A stretch of DNA of 64,000 bases from Acidipropionibacterium sp. (GTDB lineage: Bacteria; Actinomycetota; Actinomycetes; Propionibacteriales; Propionibacteriaceae), in NCBI GenBank assembly GCA_022647765.1, contig JALCLH010000008.1, positions 1-64,000 of the forward strand, given 5' to 3'. This document shows positions 45,606 through 52,851 of the stretch, piece by piece. Below the pieces are notes generated by a model. It did no database searches, was not told the DNA's origin, and worked only from the letters and a program-made list of their open reading frames with translations. The stretch's first letter is position 1. Each line of letters begins with the position of its first letter. A program made the position numbers and the translations under genes.

Positions 45606-45634
45606 TTGAATGGGATACCCTCGGTGGGTATAGT
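45606..45634 (+). promoter_or_regulatory. csoR promoter with overlapping CsoR operator
   Basis: TTGAAT (45606-45611), a 17-base spacer and TATAGT (45629-45634). Between and overlapping the -10 is the inverted repeat ATACCC-TCGGT-GGGTAT (45615-45631), which resembles known actinobacterial CsoR boxes. Binding there would block the promoter; copper would release it. Confidence 0.72.
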
Positions 45635-45652
45635 TCCGAGCGGAGGTGGGCC

Positions 45653-46006
45653 ATGAGCGAGACCACGAGCTGCTGCGAACCGGGGAACCTGGCCGTCGAG
45701 GACAGGCAGGATTCCGAGCATCCGCAGCACGGTTACCTGGAGAACAAGTCGGCGCACCTGCGCCGGCTGCGGCGCATCGAGGGGCAGGTCCGGGGCCTGG
45801 AGCGGATGGTCGACGAGGAGAAGTACTGCATCGACATCCTCACCCAGGTCGCGGCCGTCAACTCGGCGCTGAAGTCGGTCGCCCTCGAGCTGCTGTCCGA
45901 GCACATGGACCACTGTGTGGTCCGCGCCGCCCGGGCCGGCGGCCAGGAGTCCGAGGAGAAGATCGCTGAGGCCAACCAGGCCATTGCGCGACTGGTCCGC
46001 TCCTGA
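45653..46006 (+). CDS. csoR: Copper-sensing repressor CsoR
   Basis: 117 residues of the all-helical CsoR/RcnR family. The Cu(I) ligands keep exact family spacing: Cys59, His84 and Cys88 (KYCIDILTQ and EHMDHC), the C-H-C set of CsoR rather than a nickel or formaldehyde sensor. DNA-contact region LRRLRRIEGQVRGLERMV. An N-terminal extension of about 25 residues contains a CC pair. RBS GGAGG before the ATG. First gene of the copper operon, with its own operator upstream. Confidence 0.93.
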   Translation: MSETTSCCEPGNLAVEDRQDSEHPQHGYLENKSAHLRRLRRIEGQVRGLERMVDEEKYCIDILTQVAAVNSALKSVALELLSEHMDHCVVRAARAGGQESEEKIAEANQAIARLVRS

Positions 46007-46065
46007 GGTCGCACCCGCAGGACCATCTACCAACCAGACCATCTGACATACCCGGGAGGGCACCC

Positions 46066-46599
46066 ATGCAGAAGACATACACCATCAATGGCATGACCTG
46101 TGAGCACTGCGTCAAGGCGATCACCGAGGAGGTCTCGGAGATCGACGGCGTCAGCGAGGTGCAGGTCTCGCTGGCCTCCGGCTCGATGGACGTCACCTCC
46201 GGAGCCGAGATCGACTTCGCCAAGATCGAGGCGGCCGTCGACGAGGCGGGCGACTACACCGTTTCCCCGGCCACCAGCCTGGACACTGCCGGGCATCCGG
46301 GCGGCGAGTGCGGCTGCGGGTGCGGCGGACACGACAAGGCCGAGACGCCGGCCGAGGCCTCTGAGGGTGGCTGCGGGTGCGGCGGGCATGAGGGCCATGA
46401 GGGTCACCATCACTCCGCCGAGGCGGCCGAGAAGCACGCGACCCACGCCGAGGGGGAGTCCTGCGGCTGCGGTGGGCACCACCAGCACGAGACCGCCGAG
46501 GCCCACTCCCACGTCTTCGCCGCCGACGGCACCAAGGATTCCGCCGCCGAGCAGCACGGAGCCGGCAAGGGCCTGCTCGGCAAGCTGCTGCACCGCTGA
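46066..46599 (+). CDS. copZ: CopZ-like copper chaperone with Cys/His/Gly-rich tail
   Basis: 177 residues. The N-terminal ~68 residues are a heavy-metal-associated domain with GMTCEHC (Cys12, Cys15), as in CopZ. The rest is an unusual hydrophilic tail with three CGCGGH-type blocks (ECGCGCGGHDK, GGCGCGGHEGHEGHHH, SCGCGGHHQHE) separated by acidic linkers, about twice normal CopZ length. The tail looks like a metal-storage or metallothionein-like appendage. CopZ passes Cu(I) to CopA and CsoR, both encoded beside it. It ends with a basic GKGLLGKLLHR. Confidence 0.85.
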   Translation: MQKTYTINGMTCEHCVKAITEEVSEIDGVSEVQVSLASGSMDVTSGAEIDFAKIEAAVDEAGDYTVSPATSLDTAGHPGGECGCGCGGHDKAETPAEASEGGCGCGGHEGHEGHHHSAEAAEKHATHAEGESCGCGGHHQHETAEAHSHVFAADGTKDSAAEQHGAGKGLLGKLLHR

Positions 46600-46633
46600 C
46601 CCGGCGCTGCGGCGTCCCACATCTGAACACCAT

Positions 46634-46692
46634 CCTCCCGGAGCCCCCGTCGATCTGACACATGCGGTCTGACGCACGCGGGCTCCGGGAGG
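46634..46692 (+). terminator. Hairpin between copZ and copA
   Basis: Perfect 13-base arms CCTCCCGGAGCCC (46634-46646) and GGGCTCCGGGAGG (46680-46692) with a 33-base loop, ending 19 bases before the copA start. Probable partial terminator or mRNA-stability element that tunes chaperone against ATPase. Confidence 0.6.
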
Positions 46693-46711
46693 GGTTCCGG
46701 AAGGAATCGAC

Positions 46712-49017
46712 ATGACTGCCACGAGCACTGACGGGCGGACCGCTGACACGCTCTCCTCCCGCCGGTCCATCGACCTCGACATCCAGGGCATGAGCTGCGC
46801 CTCCTGCGCCGCCCGGATCACCAAGAAGCTCAACAAGATCGACGGCGTCGACGCCACCGTCAACTACGCCACCTCGAAGGCGCACGCGCTGGTCCCGGCC
46901 GGCACCACCGAGCAGGACCTCATCGACGTCGTCGAGCGGACCGGCTACGGCGCCAGCATCCCCACCCCCGAGTCGCAGCCGATAGACCGGGCCGGCGATC
47001 TGAGGACCCGGCTCATCGTCTCGGTGATCCTCTCGGTCCCGGTGATGGTCGTCTCGATGGTCCCGCCCTTCCAGTTCCCCGGCTGGCAGTGGGCCGCGCT
47101 GGCCCTCACCCTGCCGGTGGTGTTCTGGTGCGGGCTGCCCTTCCACCGCGCCACCTGGGCCAACCTCAAACACGGCGCCACCAGCATGGACACCCTCATC
47201 TCGATGGGTTCGCTGGCCGCCCTCGGGTGGTCGCTGTGGGCGCTGATCTTCGGCCACGCCGGGATGATCGGCATGCGGCACGCCGCCAGCTTCACCCTCA
47301 CCAGGGGGGACGCCGGCTCCGCGATATATCTTGAGGCCGCCTGCGGTCTGATCACCTTCATCCTGGCCGGTCGCTACATCGAGGCCCGCAGTCGTCGCGA
47401 GGCCGGATCGGCGCTGGCCGCCCTGATGGAGATGGGCGCCAAGTCGGTGCGCGTGCTGGGGTCCGACGGCGTCGAGACCGAGGAGCCGATCGAGGCACTG
47501 GCGGTGGGGCAGCGCTTCGTGGTGCGCCCCGGTGAGAAGGTCGCCGCCGACGGGGTGGTGGTCGACGGCTCCTCGGCGGTCGACGCATCCCTGGTGACCG
47601 GGGAGTCGGTGCCGATGGAGGTCGGGTCCGGGGACCGGGTGATCGGGGCCACCGTCAACGCCTCGGGCCGCCTGGTGGTGGAGGCCACCGCGGTCGGTTC
47701 CGACACCGAGCTGTCCCAGATCGCCCGGCTGGTCGAGCAGGCCCAGGTGGGTCGCTCGGCCACCCAGGACCTGGCCGACAAGATCTCCGCGGTCTTCGTT
47801 CCGGTGGTGATCAGTCTGGCCATCGTGACCCTGGCGATCTGGCTGCTGGCCGGTCAGGGGGCCGTCGCCGCCTTCACCGCCGCGGTCGCGGTGCTCATCA
47901 TCGCCTGCCCGTGCGCCCTCGGCCTGGCCACCCCGACCGCCCTGCTGGCCGGCACCGGGCGCGGCGCCCGGATGGGGGTGGTGATCCGCGGCCCCGAGGC
48001 CCTGGAGCGGGCGCACGGGATCGACACCGTCGTGATGGACAAGACCGGAACCGGTCACCACCGGGCGGATGAGCGTCGTCCAGCTGCTGGACGCCGAGGG
48101 TCGTGAGCTGGCCGGGCCCCGCGAGCCTGGCCGAGCCCCGCGAGCCTGGGATTCGCAGACCGACGCGGCGAGCCGGCTGCTCGCGGTGGGCGCCGCCCTG
48201 GAGTCCGGGTCGGAGCACCCGATCGCCCGGGCCGTGCTGGACGCCGCGGCCGGCGTCGACGTCCCCCGTCGCCTACCGAGTTCACCGCCCTGGCCGGATC
48301 GGGGGTGCGCGCCGTGGTGGACGGTCGCACCAGCCCTGGCGGGCCGCCCGGAACTGCTGCGCCAGGCCGGGGTGGAGCTGCCCGACGCGCTCGTCGAGGC
48401 CGTCGACAGGTCGGCCGGCGAGGGCCGCACCGTCGTCCTGGTCGCTGCGGGGGCCGAGCTGCTGGGGGCGATCCTGGTCGCCGACACCCTGCGCGACTCC
48501 TCGGTGGAGGCGGTCGCCAGGATGCGCGCCGACGGGGTGCGCACCGTCCTGCTCACCGGCGACAACGCCGGGGCGGCCCGCTTCGTGGCCGAGCGGCTGG
48601 GGATCGACGAGGTGCACGCCGACGTCCCGCCGGCCGGGAAGCTCTCGGTGATCGAGGAGCTGCGCGGTCAGGGGCGCAAGGTCGCGATGATCGGAGACGG
48701 CGTCAACGACGCCGCGGCGCTGGCCGGGGCCGACCTCGGCGTCTCGATGGGAACCGGCACCGACGTCGCCATCGCCGCCAGCGACATCACCTTGACCCGG
48801 GCCGACCTCGGCCTCGCCGTCGACGCCCTGCACCTGTCGCGGGCCACCCTGCGGACCATCCACCAGAACCTGTTCTGGGCCTTCGCCTACAACGTGGTCG
48901 CCATCCCGGTGGCGGCGCTGGGCTACCTCAACCCGATGGTGGCCTGCGGCGGCGATGGCCTTCTCCTCGGTCTTCGTGGTGACCAACAGCCTCAAGGTTG
49001 GAGAGGTTGCGAGGTAG
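46712..49017 (+). CDS. copA: Cu(I)-exporting P1B-ATPase CopA (several frameshifts)
   Basis: About 768 residues when repaired. N-terminal metal-binding domain GMSCASCAARI; actuator VTGESVPMEV; membrane ion site IIACPCALGLATP (CPC); phosphorylation site DKTGT at 48045; ATP-binding SEHPIARAVL (variant of HP) and MIGDGVNDAAALAGAD; last helix pair with PVAALGYLNPM. Four frame changes are seen: one surplus base right after DKTGT (about 48054), a local excursion between about 48265 and 48335 (TEFTALAGSGVRAVVDGR in the other frame), and one near 48948 before MAFSSVFVVTNSLK. No motif is lost. Exports Cu(I) delivered by CopZ. Confidence 0.87.
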
Positions 49018-49039
49018 GCCGGGCGGCTCCAGTTCGCGT

Positions 49040-49110
49040 GGATTTCACTCCCGCCTCGCCGTGATCCAGCCCTGCCAGGGCGCTGGGACGGCGAGGCGGG
49101 AGTGATCTCC
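49040..49110. repeat. Family-A palindromic repeat, copy 1
   Basis: Arms CACTCCCGCCTCGCC (49046-49060) and GGCGAGGCGGGAGTG (49090-49104), extended imperfectly outward (GGATTT versus ATCTCC). Loop contains the inner hairpin AGCCCTGCCAGGGCGCT. It lies 23 bases after copA. Confidence 0.78.
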
Positions 49111-49213
49111 ATCGTCTCGGCCCTGCCACTTCGCACCCCGGCCCAGGGTGCCGGCGTCGACCTTGAGATACTGAACATTCTCAGGGAAATTTTGGGTTCT
49201 TCAGATATTCCTA

Positions 49214-49219
49214 TAGGCT
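49214..49219 (+). promoter_or_regulatory. Candidate -10 element for the RlpA-like gene
   Basis: TAGGCT within CTATAGGCTG, with a weak TTGGGT 16 bases upstream; 86 bases before the start codon, leaving a long 5' leader. Confidence 0.35.
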
Positions 49220-49305
49220 GAAGCGGTCGTTGGTCGAGACTGGCCGGCGTACAAGTTCCCAGATAGCGCGGGCGGGTCACCGTCCTCCCCGATCGAAGAA
49301 GTTGC

Positions 49306-50508
49306 ATGTCAAAAGTTGTTGCCGCTGCCGTAGCAGGAGCCATCACGCTCACCACCGCCGGTGGTCTGACCGTCGCGAAGGTTCTCGACCGCGACGACGT
49401 CACCATCTCGCTTGACGGCGTCTCCCAGCAGGTGAAGGTCAAGCCCGGGACGGTCGCCCAGGCCCTGGAGTCCCAGGGCATCAAGGTCGGCTCGCACGAC
49501 TCGGTCCAGCCCGCATTGGACACCCGGGTGGCCGACGGCACGCTGATCGCCGTGAGCTACGGCCGCAAGGTCGGGCTCGACGTCGACGGCCGGGACAGCA
49601 CCCGCTGGACGACCGCGCGCACCGTCGCCGAGGTGCTCCAGCAGCTGGCCCTCGACAACCCCAAGAACATCGTCTCGGTGAGCCGTTCGGCCGGCATCTC
49701 GCGGCAGGGCCTGAACCTGTCGGTGGAGACCGCCAAGGACGTCACCGTCAAGGCCCAGGGCAAGACCTACGACGTCACCACCCCCGGGACCGTCGCCGAC
49801 GCCCTCAAGGTCGCCGGCATCAAGTACGACTCCAATGACATCTCGTCCCCCGGGCTGGGCAGCGCGCTCACCAACGGGATGGCCATCGCCTGGACGAAGG
49901 TGGATATCAAGACTTCGACCAAGGACGTCGCGGTGTCCTTCGACAAGAAGTCGGTGGAGTCATCGAGCCTCACCAAGGGCGACACGCAGATCACCACCAA
50001 GGGCGTCGACGGGATCAACCAGCAGACCTGGGTGATGACCTACCACGACGGCAAGCTGGTCTCCAAGAAGCTCACCGCCACCAAGAAGCTGAAGGCCCCG
50101 GTGACCCAGATCACCAAGGTCGGCACCAAGGCCCCGGCTACCAGCACTCCCTCAAGCTCTTCCGGCTCATCGAGTTCCTCGGGTGGCTCCAGCAGCGGTT
50201 CCAGCGAGAGCCCGGTGAGCGGCGGCTCGACCTGCCAGGCCTCGACCTACGGCGCCGGCGACGGCACGGCCGGTGGACCGACCGCCTCCGGGGAGACCTT
50301 CGATCCCTCGCAGCTCACCGCGGCGAGCAAGACCCTGCCGCTGGGATCGACCATCCGGGTCACCAACGTCTCGAACGGCCGGACGGTGTCGGTCCGGATC
50401 AATGACCGCGGGCCCTACGTCGGCGGTCGCTGCCTCGACCTGTCCACCGCCGCGATGAACGCCATCGCCCCGGGAGAGGGCCTCGTCACGGTGCGCTACG
50501 GCTCCTGA
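49306..50508 (+). CDS. Secreted DUF348/G5/RlpA-like (DPBB) cell-wall protein
   Basis: 400 residues. N-terminal membrane or signal segment (VVAAAVAGAITLTTAGGLTV), then DUF348 repeats (about 30-190: VTISLDGVSQQVKVKPGTVA and similar). A G5 domain follows (about 190-270, ...TKGDTQITTKGVDG...), then a Ser-rich linker (about 285-310). The end is a double-psi beta-barrel of the RlpA/3D type (CQASTYGAGDGTAGG, VRINDRGPYVGGRCLDLS). The DUF348-G5 layout is that of actinobacterial Rpf proteins, but the lysozyme-like Rpf domain is replaced by the RlpA barrel. The DPBB Asp of INDRGP is kept. A wall-remodelling or peptidoglycan-binding role is likely. Confidence 0.85.
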   Translation: MSKVVAAAVAGAITLTTAGGLTVAKVLDRDDVTISLDGVSQQVKVKPGTVAQALESQGIKVGSHDSVQPALDTRVADGTLIAVSYGRKVGLDVDGRDSTRWTTARTVAEVLQQLALDNPKNIVSVSRSAGISRQGLNLSVETAKDVTVKAQGKTYDVTTPGTVADALKVAGIKYDSNDISSPGLGSALTNGMAIAWTKVDIKTSTKDVAVSFDKKSVESSSLTKGDTQITTKGVDGINQQTWVMTYHDGKLVSKKLTATKKLKAPVTQITKVGTKAPATSTPSSSSGSSSSSGGSSSGSSESPVSGGSTCQASTYGAGDGTAGGPTASGETFDPSQLTAASKTLPLGSTIRVTNVSNGRTVSVRINDRGPYVGGRCLDLSTAAMNAIAPGEGLVTVRYGS

Positions 50509-50553
50509 CCGGGCCGATCGGTGAAGCCAGTCCGGTGATCGGTCCCATCTGAC

Positions 50554-50630
50554 GTTGGAGATCACTCCCGCCTCGCCGTAATCCAGCCCTGTCAGGGCGC
50601 TGGGACGGCGAGGCGGGAGTGATCTCCAAC
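50554..50630. repeat. Family-A palindromic repeat, copy 2
   Basis: Perfect 24-base arms (50554-50577 and 50607-50630; core GATCACTCCCGCCTCGCC). The 29-base loop forms a second hairpin (CCAGCCCT / AGGGCGCTGG). 45 bases past the RlpA-like gene. Confidence 0.85.
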
Positions 50631-50657
50631 ATTGGGTCGACGCCGTCGCCGCGGCCG

Positions 50658-50706
50658 TTGTCCACAGGCACCTCACCCCTGAGAACCGCTGAGAAAGTTA
50701 TCCACA
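50658..50706. other. Two DnaA-box-like sites
   Basis: TTGTCCACA (50658-50666) and TTATCCACA (50698-50706), both exact DnaA-box consensus forms, same orientation, forty bases apart, in the gap before the AbiEi/DUF559 gene. No AT-rich unwinding element or dnaA/dnaN is nearby. Confidence 0.4.
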
Positions 50707-50756
50707 GATTTGCCCAGAAGCGGCAGATCGGCGTCCTCACCCCGATAAGTAGTGGT

Positions 50757-51688
50757 GTGAGAGAGCTATTTCAACTTCTGGAGCGTCACCGCGGCCTGGC
50801 GCGTCTGCCCGCCACCGGTCTGCTGGCCAACCAGGCCTGGAAGGCGGCGAAGGAGGGTCTGATCAGCAGGCCGCTGCCGCGGATCGCGATGACGGCGTCC
50901 AGATCCAAGGACCCCGACTCGCTGATCTCCGCGGTGCGGCTGTGGCGTCCCACCGCGATCATCGCCGGACGGGCCGCGGTGCGTCTCCAGGGCATGAGAT
51001 CCCTGGAGACGCCGGAGATCGACGTATTGCTGCCATACAGCTTCCCCGATCGTGGGCCGTTCCGCTTTCATCGGTCCAGCCTGCCCTCCGCCCTCATCAC
51101 GGACTGGATGCGAGGCCCCACCATGGGCCTGGGCGCCGCGTCCCTGTTCCTCGGCGAGCAGGAGGACTGGTGGCCGATCTGCGAGATGATTCGGCAGGGC
51201 ATGACGACGCCTGAAGGAGATCCAGGCCGCCCGACGTCTGCTGTGCCACCAGTACCGCCAAGACTCGCTCGACCTCACGGCCCGGCTCACCAGCGCCGGC
51301 CCCTGGTCAGTGGCCGAGATGAAGTTCCACGAACTCCTCCGTCACGCCGGGATCACCGGTTGGGCGGCCAACCGGGAGCTGGTGGTCCGCGACGGCCTGG
51401 GCCGGGAATGGGTGTTCTTCATCGACGTCGCCTTCGAGGAGGAGAGGCTCGCGGTGGAGGTGAACAGCCGCCAGTTTCACGACAACCCGCGTGCTTTTCT
51501 CAGAGACGCCGAGAAGGCCCGGATTCTCACCGCTGCCGGCTGGAAACTGGTGCCGATCGTTCCCCAGCCAGGTCGAACGGTCTCCGGAGGCGGTGCTGGC
51601 GGACCTGAGCTGCCGTCTGCACCGGGACCACCGGCCGGACCGGATTCCTCCGGCGCACTACCAGCCCGAGGCACCGTTCTGGTGGTGA
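50757..51688 (+). CDS. AbiEi-like / DUF559 domain protein, two frameshifts
   Basis: About 310 residues when repaired. The N-terminal part (VRELFQLLERHRGLARLPAT, ...RAAVRLQGM) resembles the winged-helix region of AbiEi-type antitoxin-like regulators common in actinobacteria. The C-terminal part (VAEMKFHELLRHAGITGWAA, FIDVAFEEERLAVEVNSRQF, AGWKLVPI) is a DUF559/very-short-patch-repair-like endonuclease fold with Asp and Glu in the usual nuclease positions. Frame changes at about 51208 (continuing LKEIQAARRLLCHQYRQDS) and about 51570-51585 (continuing AVLADLSCRLHRD). No AbiEii-like toxin is adjacent. Flanked on both sides by family-A palindromes. Confidence 0.65.
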
Positions 51689-51694
51689 GACCGA

Positions 51695-51767
51695 TGGAGA
51701 TCACTCCCGCCTCGCCGTGATCCGGTCCTGGAAGGGCGGCGGGACGGCGAGGCGGGAGTGATCTCCA
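51695..51767. repeat. Family-A palindromic repeat, copy 3
   Basis: Perfect 22-base arms (51695-51716 and 51746-51767), seven bases after the DUF559 gene stop and just before the convergent DHOD-like gene end. Confidence 0.85.
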
Positions 51768-51803
51768 CCGGGAAACAGGGGTCACCCGCAGGCCGCCGCG
51801 ACC

Positions 51804-52820
51804 TCAGCCTCCGTAGGTGGCCTTGGCCTTCTCCAGGGCCGCCACATAGCCGTTGCGCTCGTACTCCGAGCTCGAGGCGTCGGCGGGCACCGCCAGGAGT
51901 CCGCGGGCTTCCTCGAGGGTCAGCGCCTTGCGCTCCAGCCACTGCGAGACGCCGTCGATCAGGGTCCCGGCGTAGGAGGCGCCGTAGCGCACCAGGGACG
52001 AGGTCGTCATCACGACGTCGGCGCCGGCCAGCAGGTACTTGAGGACGTCGTCGCTGGTATCCACCCCCGAGGTCGCCGCCAGGGAGGCGTTGACCCGTCC
52101 GGACAGGGAGGCGATCCAGGTGAGCGGCACCCGCTGGTCGGACTGCGAGGACAACCACACCCCGGGCACCACCTCGAGCTTCTCCAGATCGATGTCGGGC
52201 TGCAGGAAGCGGTTGAACAGCACCAGCCCGTCGACGCCGGTGGCGTCCAGGCGCGCGATCATATTGCCGGGAGCCGAGAAGAAGGGCGACAGCTTCACCG
52301 CCACCGGGATGTCGACGGCGTCTCGCACCGCGGTGACGATCTCGACGTGACGGTCCTCCACCTCGGCCCCGGTCATCTCCACATCGCCGGGCACCATGTA
52401 GATGTTGCACTCGATGGCGGCCGCCCCGGCGTCCTGCATCCGGTGCGCGGTCTGCACCCAGCCGCCGTTGGTGGCGCCGTTGAGGGAGGCGATCACCGGC
52501 ACATCGACGGCCTTCGCGCTGGCCTCCAGGTGGGCCAGGTACTCGGCGGTGATGCCGCCCTCGTTGCTCTGCACGGTCGGGAAGAAGGACAGCGACTCGG
52601 CGAAGGAGTCCATGTACTCCAGCTCGAGCTCGGCCTGGCGGGCCTCCTCGTGACGCACCTGCTCCTCGAACAGGGAGTACATCACGATCGCCCCCACACC
52701 CGAGTCGGCCAGGGCTCGCACCCCGTCGAGATTCTGCTGGATGGGCCCGGCCGAGGCGACCAGCGGTGACCGCAGGTCGAGGCCGAGATACTTCGTCGAC
52801 AGATCGACGCTCATTGACAT
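51804..52820 (-). CDS. Dihydroorotate dehydrogenase-like flavoprotein
   Basis: 338 residues with an FMN-binding TIM barrel of the DHOD family (LGLDLRSPLVASAGP at the N-terminus; VPVIASLNGATNGGW; IECNIYMVPGD; IPVAVKLSPFF; a C-terminal LLAGADVVMTTSSLVRYG). Lacks the Fe-S extension of PreA-type dihydropyrimidine dehydrogenases. It ends the operon GltD-like, nifJ, DHOD-like, so a role in electron transfer with ferredoxin is more likely than pyrimidine synthesis. ATGs at 52820 and 52814; the second has better spacing from GAGAGG. Confidence 0.82.
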   Translation of the reverse strand: MSMSVDLSTKYLGLDLRSPLVASAGPIQQNLDGVRALADSGVGAIVMYSLFEEQVRHEEARQAELELEYMDSFAESLSFFPTVQSNEGGITAEYLAHLEASAKAVDVPVIASLNGATNGGWVQTAHRMQDAGAAAIECNIYMVPGDVEMTGAEVEDRHVEIVTAVRDAVDIPVAVKLSPFFSAPGNMIARLDATGVDGLVLFNRFLQPDIDLEKLEVVPGVWLSSQSDQRVPLTWIASLSGRVNASLAATSGVDTSDDVLKYLLAGADVVMTTSSLVRYGASYAGTLIDGVSQWLERKALTLEEARGLLAVPADASSSEYERNGYVAALEKAKATYGG

Positions 52821-52851
52821 GCCTCTCGTAGATCGGATGTGGGGGAGCCGG

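Noticed and set aside
49110..49305. Possible c-di-AMP (ydaO-type) riboswitch before the RlpA-like gene, as found before some rpf genes.
   Set aside because: The conserved riboswitch core segments could not be seen in this 190-base leader.
50554..50760. Possible replication origin because of two DnaA boxes and dnaB nearby.
   Set aside because: Only two boxes, no AT-rich stretch, and no dnaA, dnaN, recF or parAB in the window.
49040..51767. Evenly recurring palindromes considered as CRISPR repeats or tRNA-like hairpins.
   Set aside because: They are 1.1-1.5 kb apart with whole genes between them, and no cas gene or tRNA-like cloverleaf is present.
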